Numbered from the stretch's first letter, positions 1-6,477 are shown. The stretch: 6,477 nt of DNA from an uncultured bacterium (GCA_900314225.1 OMUM01000211.1:1-6477), one strand, 5' to 3'. A program made the numbers and translations. Notes: generated from the sequence alone by a model not told the origin.

Positions 1-187
1 TTTCAAGTTCTTCTGTATTATCATTAACAAGTTGTTTAATTACATATGGAACAAATACATCTTCATAAATCAATGTAGATCCAGTATTAATTCCATCTTG
101 CCAACTAGTATATTCATCAAACTCTTCTTTTAAAGATGGAAATTTTTCTAATAATAATACATTATATTTTTTTGAATCATAATTCAT
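1..187 (-). CDS. Small acidic protein, N-terminal part only (possible DUF7674-like)
   Basis: The first 62 codons of a gene whose 3' end lies beyond the left edge. The visible protein begins MNYDSKKYNVLLLEKFPSLK and continues with an acidic, helix-rich stretch (KEEFDEYTSWQDG near residues 20-32, FVPYVIKQLV near 45-54, then acidic residues) without any stop. There is no signal peptide or membrane segment, so it is probably cytoplasmic. The pattern of a leucine-rich start, a Phe-Pro-x-Leu-Lys step and a later Val-Pro-Tyr helix resembles small proteins grouped as DUF7674, some of which sit in toxin-immunity or defence neighbourhoods; this resemblance is from memory and weak. The ATG at 187 is chosen because AAGGGA lies 9 bases upstream. 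An in-frame ATG at 223 would add 12 residues but has no ribosome binding site. It follows the helicase gene in the same direction with a hairpin between, so co-transcription would need read-through. Its function is not recognised. Confidence 0.7.
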   Translation of the reverse strand, partial: MNYDSKKYNVLLLEKFPSLKEEFDEYTSWQDGINTGSTLIYEDVFVPYVIKQLVNDNTEELE

Positions 188-196
188 AATATCAAT

Positions 197-202
197 TCCC
201 TT
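197..202 (-). promoter_or_regulatory. Ribosome binding site of the small downstream gene
   Basis: AAGGGA on the minus strand, 9 bases before the ATG at 187. It decides the start in favour of 187 over the in-frame ATG at 223. A TATAAT at 211-206 just upstream cannot serve as the -10 of this gene with this site, because transcription would begin inside the site. Confidence 0.6.
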
Positions 203-250
203 ACAATTATATTTTCTTATCATTTTTTACATTTTATTGCTATTATTAGA

Positions 251-280
251 GTCTAAATAAGACCTAAAACTATTTAGGTT
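251..280 (-). terminator. Hairpin after the helicase gene, probable weak intrinsic terminator
   Basis: Two bases after the helicase stop, ACCTAAA (279-273) pairs with TTTAGGT (268-262) around a 4-base loop, with one G-T pair possible outside. On the minus strand it is followed by CTTATTTA, a T-rich but interrupted tail, so termination is probably partial and some transcription may continue into the small gene at 187. On the plus strand the hairpin is followed by TTTTTAATTTA, a better T-tract, so it might also stop transcripts arriving from the left. The stem has only two G-C pairs. Confidence 0.5.
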
Positions 281-281
281 T

Positions 282-2393
282 TTAATTTATCTCAACCAAC
301 TCAATATCGGTAAGAAATTTCTTTAATCCTTCAAAGTCACAAAATCTCTCTAAATAGATTTCTTTTTTTAACTCCATTGGTAAATACTTATAATATTTAC
401 TAAAACTATTTTTTTCTATTATTTCTTCTATCTTTTTTTCTATTAATTCATTAAAATTAATTTTACTTAAAAGATTTATATCAAAATCATATCCATAAAT
501 AATTTGTCCAAGAGTATAATCACAAATACAATTATTGATATTATTTGCTAGCAAAAACAGATCAATACTTCGTAATTTTTTATCATCAATAAATAATTGG
601 CAACTCTTTTCTTTTCCATCATCAATTATTATTCTCTGATTATTCATAATTGAAACTTTTTTATAAGGTTCTTCATAGCTAATCAAAATACTTCTACCTT
701 GTTCATTTATATAATTTGGAACAATTCTATTATTTAAAAAATTAAACATTTCAGTTCTTACCAATTCACTTCTCTCACCAATACTAGGTTCAAAACGCGG
801 AAGAACATATTTATTAAATGGTTCAACATATATTTTTTTGCTTTCAGGAATAGTAGAAACAACAATCCAACTTCTACCAGAAAGAACTACAATTTGATCC
901 TTTTCCTTATATTCATCAAATAATCCTATCTTTTTAGTATCATATATTACTTCGTATGGTTCATCAGTTTCAAACATAGCATAAAAATTTTTGTTATGAA
1001 CTATTTTTTCACCTTCATAGCCTAGTATTAATTCACTACTTGAATCAAGTGAAGAAATATATTTCTTGTTGATCATGTCTTTTAATAAAACAATTATCAT
1101 ATGATTATTTATATTTTTAAAGACAGGATTAACATTTAATTCAGGAATTAACTCTTCTACTCTAATACCATTATTTTCAACAATGATAGATAATATTTGT
1201 TGGAAAAGATAATCATAATTATTCTTTAAAATAATAGGCTTTTCCACTTTACCTTGTTTCATCAATTCAACAGTTGTGGCAGACAAAAGAAGGGATTCTG
1301 GCTCTTCTGTATAAATTTGACTTATTCTATTTTGATTTTTTCTTCTTCCAGTTCTTCCAATACGTTGTTTTAAAGATGAAACTGAAAAAGTACTATCAAT
1401 TTGAATTACTAAATCAACACTACCAATATCAATACCCAATTCTAATGTACTAGTGGATACAATACAAACACTATCATCTTCTTTGACTAAAGTTTCAATC
1501 TCTTCCCTTAAATTTTTGTCAATATATGAATGATGTGCATAGAATTTTTTATAACCCAACTTATCATTTAAATTATAGGTCAATGATTCGACTTTTTCTC
1601 TACTATTACAAAAAATTAAAGCTTTATTATTTTCTGTTAATTTTAAAATATCTTCAAGAATGATAGGATTAATAGGAATATCCGACTCCTCATTTTTCTC
1701 AAAATGCATAATACTATAATATGTTTTTTTAGAAGAATCAGTTGAACAAACCAAATCAACTTTATTAATGTCGCTACAAATCCATTCTTTAATTAAATCT
1801 ATACCATCTATTGTAGCTGACAAACCAAATATTCTTGGTGTTTTATTAAAATATTTACTAAGTCTAAAAAGTAAAGATTGTAAATGATATCCTCGATCTT
1901 TTCCAACAAAAGAATGAATTTCATCAATTACAATATATTCAACTCCTTTAAAAACTTCTTTTAACCTCTCTGGTCTGTTAATCATAAAAGCTTCAATTGA
2001 TTCGGGAGTTATTTGTAAAATACCAGAAGGGCTATTCAAAAAGCTTTTCTTTATATTAGAATTCACATCACCATGCCATTTAGTAATTCTAACATTCATT
2101 TCTTCTGCTAATTTGTAGATTCGATTAAATTGATCATTAATCAATGCCTTTAATGGTGAAATATATATTACTTTTACTTCATTAATATATGATGGATCTT
2201 GCTCAATCAAACTAAGTATTGGAAGAAACACAGCTTCTGTTTTACCAGAAGCGGTTTCAGATTCAACTATTAAATGTTTATTGGAACTTATTACCAACGG
2301 AATTGTTTTTTCTTGAATATCGGTAAGGTCATACCAACCAAAATCAGCAATTCTATCTTGCATTTTTTCTGATAACAACTTAATACTACTCAT
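282..2393 (-). CDS. Lhr-like superfamily II DNA helicase (BrxHI type)
   Basis: A 703-residue ATP-dependent nucleic-acid helicase or translocase with every core motif present: a Q-motif-like region ending at Gln27, motif I ESETASGKT (44-52), motif Ia ISPLKAL (78-84), motif Ib TPES (129-132), motif II DEIH (157-160), motif III SAT (192-194), motif IV ALIFCNSREKVES (258-270), motif V STSTLELGID (313-322) and motif VI QRIGRTGR (343-350). Two RecA-like lobes cover about 20-380, a winged-helix-like stretch about 395-450, and an Lhr-type region with the GRSWIVV strand (506-512) follows. The length suits the BrxHI helicases of type 2 BREX; it is much shorter than full E. coli-type Lhr and has no added nuclease. 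The start at 2393 leaves 2 bases after the TAA of the ATPase gene, with a weak GAGAG site inside that gene's last codons. As in BREX it is paired with a BrxD-like ATPase and probably works on DNA with it (inference). No residue of the ATPase core looks damaged. A stand-alone repair Lhr is the alternative, but the operon argues against it. Confidence 0.9.
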   Translation of the reverse strand: MSSIKLLSEKMQDRIADFGWYDLTDIQEKTIPLVISSNKHLIVESETASGKTEAVFLPILSLIEQDPSYINEVKVIYISPLKALINDQFNRIYKLAEEMNVRITKWHGDVNSNIKKSFLNSPSGILQITPESIEAFMINRPERLKEVFKGVEYIVIDEIHSFVGKDRGYHLQSLLFRLSKYFNKTPRIFGLSATIDGIDLIKEWICSDINKVDLVCSTDSSKKTYYSIMHFEKNEESDIPINPIILEDILKLTENNKALIFCNSREKVESLTYNLNDKLGYKKFYAHHSYIDKNLREEIETLVKEDDSVCIVSTSTLELGIDIGSVDLVIQIDSTFSVSSLKQRIGRTGRRKNQNRISQIYTEEPESLLLSATTVELMKQGKVEKPIILKNNYDYLFQQILSIIVENNGIRVEELIPELNVNPVFKNINNHMIIVLLKDMINKKYISSLDSSSELILGYEGEKIVHNKNFYAMFETDEPYEVIYDTKKIGLFDEYKEKDQIVVLSGRSWIVVSTIPESKKIYVEPFNKYVLPRFEPSIGERSELVRTEMFNFLNNRIVPNYINEQGRSILISYEEPYKKVSIMNNQRIIIDDGKEKSCQLFIDDKKLRSIDLFLLANNINNCICDYTLGQIIYGYDFDINLLSKINFNELIEKKIEEIIEKNSFSKYYKYLPMELKKEIYLERFCDFEGLKKFLTDIELVEIN

Positions 2394-2395
2394 TT

Positions 2396-3694
2396 TTATA
2401 TACTCTCAAATCTATCAAAGACACTATCCAATTCGCTCTTTGATGATTCTTCTCCTTTTTTATTACTATTTATTAATTGAGCCATATTTAATTGTGGATT
2501 TTTTTGTAATACATTTAATAACCCGAAAAAATCTCTAACAATTTCCCCAACAGTAATCTTATTATTCTCTAAATTATTGAATTGTACTTTAATATAATCG
2601 ACAATTTCCTCATTGGTTATATTTGATTCATATTTATAATATAGTTCATGTATGTTTACTAATTTTTTTAATAAAATAAAAATCTCTTCATTAGTTAAAT
2701 TTCTAAGCTTTAAAACTGGTTGACTATAATCATATAATTCATTATCCTCATATTTATTACTAGAAAGTCTTCTCTTCAAAGCACCATAACTAAATAATCC
2801 CTTAAACTCATCTTCTAAAAACTGAGGTGTTCCACTAAATGTAATAAACAAATTGTGGATATCTCCTTGAATAGTATCATTAAAAATCCTCAAAATCATT
2901 TCGTAATTCTTATCTCGAATAGTCTTAATAGATATTTTATATAAATTGACAACTTCATCAAAATTTATTATAAAACCAGAATATCCGGCTAATACAACGA
3001 AACGACAAATAACTTTTAAAAACTCATAATAATTTTGATCATTAATAATAACTGAAACACCTAAATCTCTTTTTGCCAAAGTGACATTTGGATATTCACC
3101 AGAAATCCATTTTATGCAATCTCTTTGTCTTCCAACATTTCCATCAATATATGCCTTTAAATAAATAGTTAAAACATCAGAAAAATCTGTACCACCAAAG
3201 CAAGTATCCATGTCTTTTATTTCTTTCTTTATATTTAACACTATTTTATTGATATATTCTTCATTTGTTAAATCAAAATCTGGTTCAGAAGAAAACAAAG
3301 AAATTTGATTTCCTATCCACATTTCTATAATACTTTCAATAGTATTTGTATTAGATGTTCTAGAAGTCATATTTTTTATTATCTCAACATAAGTTGCTCT
3401 ACCCATTCCATCGTTATTATATAATCTTCTATAAGGAGAAAAATCAACCTTTGATACAACAAAATTTTTATCATAACCTTTTTGCGTTATTAATGCCTGC
3501 ATAAATGATTTTCCAGTTCCATATTTACCAATAATAAATTTTGTCATTGAAAGACCATTTTTAACATTTTCTAAATCTTTATCAATTTGTTCAATAACAT
3601 CTTCTCTTCCAACCATTATGTTTTCAATTCCACTTCTAGGAACCAAACCACTATTTAAGGCTGTGACAATATCATTTAATTGAGCTTCAGTCAT
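2396..3694 (-). CDS. brxD: P-loop ATPase of the DUF2791/BrxD family
   Basis: A 432-residue cytoplasmic ATPase. The N-terminus has the family signature: an Ile-x-x-Ala-Leu-x-x-Gly-x-Val-Pro-Arg-x-Gly run (9-22) leading into MVGRED (27-32), then Walker A GKYGTGKS (56-63) and a VDFSPYRRL block (83-91). Walker B is FIINFDE (241-247), with Asp246 and Glu247 as the likely magnesium and catalytic acids. A sensor-like FSGTPQFLED (286-295) and an Arg-rich ALKRRL (305-310) follow, then a helical lid. Length and motif order match BrxD of type 2 BREX, where the gene is also followed by the helicase. Its ATG shares one base with the TAA of the TerB gene (TAATG) and is preceded by a strong GGAGGAGA site, suggesting coupled and efficient translation. 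The C-terminal 20 residues are Lys/Glu/Ser-rich and probably flexible. It probably forms oligomers that use ATP to act on DNA or to load the helicase (inference). The symbol reflects family membership, not proof of a BREX role. Confidence 0.88.
   Translation of the reverse strand: MTEAQLNDIVTALNSGLVPRSGIENIMVGREDVIEQIDKDLENVKNGLSMTKFIIGKYGTGKSFMQALITQKGYDKNFVVSKVDFSPYRRLYNNDGMGRATYVEIIKNMTSRTSNTNTIESIIEMWIGNQISLFSSEPDFDLTNEEYINKIVLNIKKEIKDMDTCFGGTDFSDVLTIYLKAYIDGNVGRQRDCIKWISGEYPNVTLAKRDLGVSVIINDQNYYEFLKVICRFVVLAGYSGFIINFDEVVNLYKISIKTIRDKNYEMILRIFNDTIQGDIHNLFITFSGTPQFLEDEFKGLFSYGALKRRLSSNKYEDNELYDYSQPVLKLRNLTNEEIFILLKKLVNIHELYYKYESNITNEEIVDYIKVQFNNLENNKITVGEIVRDFFGLLNVLQKNPQLNMAQLINSNKKGEESSKSELDSVFDRFESI
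2403..2407 (-). promoter_or_regulatory. Weak ribosome binding site of the helicase gene
   Basis: GAGAG on the minus strand, 9 bases before the ATG at 2393 and inside the last codons of the ATPase gene. It is a poor match beside the site of the preceding gene, so the helicase may depend on ribosomes finishing the ATPase gene and be made in smaller amounts. Confidence 0.4.
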
Positions 3695-5568
3695 TATATG
3701 ATCTCCTCCGTTTCAATATTAAGTCGCAAAACATCATCTTCAATACTTACAACTTCTTTATTTATACTTGAATAATATTTTTCATTCAATTTAGTAATAT
3801 ATGCATTTAGCATAACACCTTTTTTTATAAAGTATTGCTGAGCCTTTCTCTTTTCAAGCACACTATCTTCAAAGAGTTTGAAAAAATCAATTTCATCTTC
3901 AGAAAAATCAATTTTCTTGCTATTTGACTTAACAAAATCAATTTTTTTAGAATTATCACTTACTACATTCATATCAATAGAAAATTCTTTTTTTGGTAAT
4001 GTATCTTCCTTATTGCTAGGTAATGAATCATCTTTTTTTGTCTTTCTTTTAAAATACATATAGAAAAACTCTTCTGGTAACTCATATTTTCCTTCACTAT
4101 ATTGATTTATTACATAATCATTTTCACTCACATTATCTGGAGGAAAAACTAAATCAAAGCACAATTTTGTTATTTGATTTAAATCATGTTCAAAAACACT
4201 ATTAGAAAAAAACTTTTTATATTTGAATGTACCTTCTCTTCTCTCTAAAGAACAAGGTACACTATTAAACAAACTTTTCTTTTCGGTAACAACTTTAATT
4301 TCAAACCATTTTTTTACAATATCAATTTTATTATCAATATAATATTTTGCAAGAGAACCTGCATACTTTTTTAATCTATTGTTAAATTTTTGATTACCAT
4401 AAATCAAACTTAATTGTTTATTTGTTAACTCACTTTTATTTTCATTATAATGCTTTCTCCAAATATTAATATTTATTTTATCTAAATCACTCATTGAAGT
4501 TAATGAATTAACCAACATATCTTCCTCAACATTATCAATTTCATTATCATTTTTATTGAAAAAATATCCAACTTCACTAAGCATATCATCAATCCACTCA
4601 GGTAAATAATTACTCAATTTTGGAAATAGCTCTTTATATGAATTATATAGTTTTTCTAACACACTTACATTAAATGCGGCATTTTGATTGAATGTATAAC
4701 AAATTAATTCGTAAGAAAAAATAAAAATATAGCTAATATCTGTATCAAGAATATGTCCATTTAGAAATTCTTTTCTCCAGAATAAATACCATTTTAACTG
4801 ATACTCATTCAAATCTCTAATTTGTGCCCAATAAGAACTAAAAGGATAAAAATCAGCTGATTCAACATATTTATCTTTATATTTATTTGATAATTCAACC
4901 ATATCATCAACATAATACATTGATCCAGTTGGATTTAATTGTTCATTAATCTGAATAATAATATAATTAGGTGTTTTTAAGTCTTTATATTTGTCTAATA
5001 TCATTTCTTGTTCATTATAATAATTACCAGACAAAACTCCAATTTTATTATCGTTAATATCAGTATTACGATTATAACCAGAACTAACACGTATTCTAAA
5101 GCCTAAATCTTCATTTTCAGAAGTTGAAGAGCTAACATCTGTATTAGAAGTATTGCTTTGTACACTATTAACATGATTATTACTTTTATGCGTAACATTA
5201 ATATTTCCATATGATAATTCATGATTTTTGTTATCAATAATAAATATCTTAATAATTGCAATAGAAGATATTAAAGAAAGTAAAAACGAAATAAAATCAA
5301 AATCTTCTGTTCCAATCTGTCCAAAACTACCAATCAATAAAATGGCAGAAAAAATAATAGCTAAAATTTTACATGTATTTTCAATTTTATCAATTCTAGT
5401 TTTATTATAAAATTGTACAGCCATTACAATATCTATTATCCAGCCAAAGAGAAACAAGCCAAAAGTAAAAATATATAAAACTCCTTGTAATGGTTTCTTA
5501 TCTATAAACTTGTGAATACCCAACCCACCTAAAAAAATAGTTATTAATAACCTAGTTAATGCTGTCAT
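3694..5568 (-). CDS. Membrane-anchored TM2 / TerB-N / TerB-C protein
   Basis: A 624-residue protein, first gene of the three-gene operon. The N-terminus is a TM2 domain: helix 4-22 with FLGGLGIHKF (12-21), then helix 27-53 with GWIIDIV (42-48). Two more hydrophobic helices lie near 66-82 and 92-111, giving about four membrane segments. A Ser/Asn-rich linker (about 115-155) leads to a TerB-N domain near 195-335, recognised by YPFSSYW (241-247), YQLKWYLFWRKEFLNG (256-271) and ISYIFIFSYELICY (278-291). A helical middle (about 350-470) follows, then a charged linker with repeated Ile-Asp-Phe, and a TerB-C-like tail with LNAYITKLNEKYY (587-599). No separate TerB metal-binding domain is evident between N and C parts. 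TerB-N/TerB-C proteins are thought to be scaffolds in Ter-linked stress and defence systems; here the protein probably holds the ATPase and helicase at the membrane or senses damage there (inference). The start at 5568 has AGGTGA upstream and opens directly into the first membrane helix. No catalytic residues are recognised. Confidence 0.85.
   Translation of the reverse strand: MTALTRLLITIFLGGLGIHKFIDKKPLQGVLYIFTFGLFLFGWIIDIVMAVQFYNKTRIDKIENTCKILAIIFSAILLIGSFGQIGTEDFDFISFLLSLISSIAIIKIFIIDNKNHELSYGNINVTHKSNNHVNSVQSNTSNTDVSSSTSENEDLGFRIRVSSGYNRNTDINDNKIGVLSGNYYNEQEMILDKYKDLKTPNYIIIQINEQLNPTGSMYYVDDMVELSNKYKDKYVESADFYPFSSYWAQIRDLNEYQLKWYLFWRKEFLNGHILDTDISYIFIFSYELICYTFNQNAAFNVSVLEKLYNSYKELFPKLSNYLPEWIDDMLSEVGYFFNKNDNEIDNVEEDMLVNSLTSMSDLDKININIWRKHYNENKSELTNKQLSLIYGNQKFNNRLKKYAGSLAKYYIDNKIDIVKKWFEIKVVTEKKSLFNSVPCSLERREGTFKYKKFFSNSVFEHDLNQITKLCFDLVFPPDNVSENDYVINQYSEGKYELPEEFFYMYFKRKTKKDDSLPSNKEDTLPKKEFSIDMNVVSDNSKKIDFVKSNSKKIDFSEDEIDFFKLFEDSVLEKRKAQQYFIKKGVMLNAYITKLNEKYYSSINKEVVSIEDDVLRLNIETEEII
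3702..3709 (-). promoter_or_regulatory. Strong ribosome binding site of the ATPase gene
   Basis: GGAGGAGA on the minus strand ends 7 bases before the ATG at 3694 and lies inside the last codons of the TerB-domain gene. It is the best Shine-Dalgarno match in the window and supports the overlapping TAATG start. Confidence 0.8.
3904..3954 (-). repeat. Short in-gene repeat coding for Lys-Lys-Ile-Asp-Phe
   Basis: Within the linker before the TerB-C-like tail, Asn-Ser-Lys-Lys-Ile-Asp-Phe occurs at residues 539-545 and again at 549-555, and Ile-Asp-Phe a third time at 560-562. The DNA shows aaaatcaattt three times on the plus strand (near 3883, 3904 and 3934). It may be a small tandem duplication in a flexible linker, or repeated docking motifs for a partner (inference). 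Confidence 0.6.
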
Positions 5569-5572
5569 AGAA

Positions 5573-5578
5573 TCACCT
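5573..5578 (-). promoter_or_regulatory. Ribosome binding site of the TerB-domain gene
   Basis: AGGTGA on the minus strand, 4 bases before the ATG at 5568. The spacing is short but workable, and no other ATG nearby is better placed. Confidence 0.6.
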
Positions 5579-5603
5579 ACAATATATTAATATTTACATG
5601 TAT

Positions 5604-5612
5604 AGTATAACA
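5604..5612 (-). promoter_or_regulatory. Extended -10 promoter of the three-gene operon
   Basis: TGTTATACT on the minus strand gives a TG-N extended -10 (TG at 5612-5611) with TATACT at 5609-5604, one base from consensus. No good -35 is visible at 16-18 bases upstream, where the terminator T-tract lies; the TG extension commonly makes up for this. Transcription would begin near 5597, giving a leader of about 29 bases before the ATG at 5568. Two AT-rich palindromes lie at or just after the start (5595-5602 and 5584-5593). Confidence 0.6.
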
Positions 5613-5620
5613 TAAAATTA

Positions 5621-5678
5621 AGAAAAAAACGTTGTATTTGCAATGCAAAAAGAAAAAAGTGCATTGCTCATTTACAAT
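5621..5678 (-). terminator. Intrinsic terminator of the zinc-ribbon gene
   Basis: It begins 12 bases after the TAA at 5691-5693. The inner stem is TGCATTGC... read on the plus strand as 5640-5647 pairing with 5660-5667 (8 perfect pairs) around a 12-base loop. After a small internal loop, a second stem pairs 5632-5636 with 5673-5677. On the minus strand the hairpin is followed by GTTTTTTTCTT, a proper T-tract. It separates the upstream gene from the three-gene operon. Confidence 0.85.
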
Positions 5679-5690
5679 ACACTTTAATAA

Positions 5691-6477
5691 TTACTTGTTT
5701 TTACATTTAGGACAATAGCATCTTTCTAATAAATGATCAGCTCTTATTTTCCATACATTATTACAATTTAAACAACCTACTTCAGCATTAGACTTTGAAC
5801 CATAGTATTTTAAAACTGCAATAGTACCATTAGATTTTTTAAATACTTTTTCGCTAAATCTTTTACCATAATCTATCTTTAATTTTTCTTTTGCCATAAT
5901 TCTTTTCTCTACTATTGATACTTCTTTTTTTGGAGAACAATTTGGACATATTGGATTATTTAATATAGTTCGATAATTAGATTCCCATTCGTGCTCACAT
6001 TTTTTACATTTAAGTTTAACCGGATAGAAAGAATTAATATATTCCAAAACTATAATATCTTGATTAACTATTTTTTGTTGAAATAATTTTGTATTTTTTT
6101 CAATTCTATCTTTTGATTTCTTTTCTTTATAGTCATCTTCGCTAATAAAATCAACTTTTGTGATAACAAATTCACTATTTTTCCAATCAAAATGTAATAC
6201 ATAAGTTGGCCTACCATTTGACTCATAATATAGTTGAAGTTTTATTTTTTCAAAATCTAAACTATAATTTGTTTTAATTTCTAAAACTGCATTACTATTT
6301 GATAAATCGCACTTACTAAAAACATTAGTTTCTTTATCAATTATTAGTTCTTGCGATAATATTGAATCATTATTAAATATTTTAGTTCTAACATATTCAA
6401 TTAATGGTTCCAATTGAGATTTTAATTGTCTAGTACTTTTATTTACTGATTCAATATATTCTTCATCTCTTTTATAC
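5691..6477 (-). CDS. Partial nuclease-like protein with two zinc-ribbon modules
   Basis: C-terminal 261 residues of a larger protein. The frame has no stop from 6476 down to the TAA at 5693-5691, and the only early start-like codon, a TTG at 6413, has no ribosome binding site, so the true start lies beyond the right edge. Counting from the codon at 6476: a charged helix, probably the end of a coiled coil (1-32); a PD-(D/E)XK-like block with Asp57, Glu66-x-Lys68 in VLEIKT, and Gln81 followed by Leu-Tyr-Tyr (82-84), reminiscent of the RecB-type Gln-x-x-x-Tyr motif; then two matching modules. Module one has CxxC at 157/160, Trp164 and CPxC at 177/180; module two has CxxC at 235/238, Trp242 and CPxC at 255/258. 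Both keep the same 16-residue gap. Such ribbons usually bind DNA and occur beside nucleases, including homing-type enzymes. A DNA-cutting or DNA-binding protein is likely; the exact family is not recognised. A terminator separates it from the operon below. Confidence 0.75.
   Translation of the reverse strand, partial: YKRDEEYIESVNKSTRQLKSQLEPLIEYVRTKIFNNDSILSQELIIDKETNVFSKCDLSNSNAVLEIKTNYSLDFEKIKLQLYYESNGRPTYVLHFDWKNSEFVITKVDFISEDDYKEKKSKDRIEKNTKLFQQKIVNQDIIVLEYINSFYPVKLKCKKCEHEWESNYRTILNNPICPNCSPKKEVSIVEKRIMAKEKLKIDYGKRFSEKVFKKSNGTIAVLKYYGSKSNAEVGCLNCNNVWKIRADHLLERCYCPKCKNK

Noticed and set aside
206..211. TATAAT on the minus strand as a promoter for the small gene
   Set aside because: Transcription would start near 199, inside the ribosome binding site, and no -35 lies at 16-18 bases. 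Most likely chance in AT-rich DNA.
282..2393. Type I restriction HsdR or CRISPR Cas3 helicase
   Set aside because: There is no nuclease or HD domain, motif VI and the post-helicase GRSWIVV region are of the Lhr type, and no hsdM/hsdS or cas gene is adjacent.
3878..4063. Plus-strand open frame of 61 codons
   Set aside because: It lies wholly inside the TerB-domain gene on the opposite strand, is low-complexity Ser/Phe/Leu as expected from AT-rich antisense, and is not needed to explain the region.
5228..5410. Plus-strand open frame of 60 codons
   Set aside because: It is antisense to the membrane-helix region of the TerB-domain gene; its hydrophobic character mirrors that coding sequence.
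5531..5537. Run of seven A/T bases near the start of the TerB gene as a phase-variation tract
   Set aside because: Seven bases is short, and runs of similar length are common throughout this AT-rich window.
6411..6413. TTG as the start of the zinc-ribbon protein
   Set aside because: The same frame remains open for 21 more codons to the window edge, no Shine-Dalgarno site precedes it, and the helix it would cut continues upstream.
1..6477. CRISPR array, tRNA, insertion sequence or attachment site
   Set aside because: No regularly spaced repeats, cloverleaf, transposase or terminal inverted repeats were seen on either strand by eye.

Overview
The window is very AT-rich (roughly a quarter G+C by eye). 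It uses the standard code (Trp is TGG, and all four stops seen are TAA), and the start best supported by a Shine-Dalgarno site has GGAGGAGA. This points to a low-G+C Gram-positive bacterium (Bacillota: Bacilli, Erysipelotrichia or Clostridia); the species cannot be read from the sequence. All five genes lie on the minus strand, so transcription runs from high to low coordinates. Both end genes are cut by the window edges.

Layout in transcription order. (1) 6477-5691 is the 3' part of a gene with an acidic/basic helical stretch, a PD-(D/E)XK-nuclease-like block and two copies of a four-cysteine zinc-ribbon module. It stays open past the edge, so its true start lies outside the window. (2) 5678-5621 is a strong intrinsic terminator. 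It is followed at once by an extended -10 promoter (5612-5604) and a ribosome binding site (5578-5573). (3) 5568-3694 encodes a membrane protein with an N-terminal TM2 domain, two further membrane segments, a TerB-N domain and a TerB-C-like tail. (4) 3694-2396, overlapping the previous gene by one base, encodes a P-loop ATPase of the DUF2791/BrxD family. (5) 2393-282, two bases further on, encodes an Lhr/BrxHI-like superfamily II helicase. (6) A hairpin at 262-279 follows. (7) From 187 to the left edge is the start of a small soluble protein, possibly of the DUF7674 type.

Genes 3 to 5 form one compact operon. Its last two genes are the ATPase/helicase pair (BrxD + BrxHI) that accompanies type 2 BREX phage-defence loci. 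Here the PglX methylase, the PglZ phosphatase-like protein and the PglW/PglY genes are not next to the pair; a membrane-anchored TerB-N/TerB-C protein stands in front of it instead. The most interesting reading, which is inference, is a membrane-tethered DNA-translocating defence or stress module with a TerB-type scaffold as sensor or anchor. The cut-off nuclease-like zinc-ribbon gene upstream is co-oriented but has its own terminator, so it may be a neighbour rather than a subunit. Whether this cassette has already been described cannot be decided from the sequence alone.
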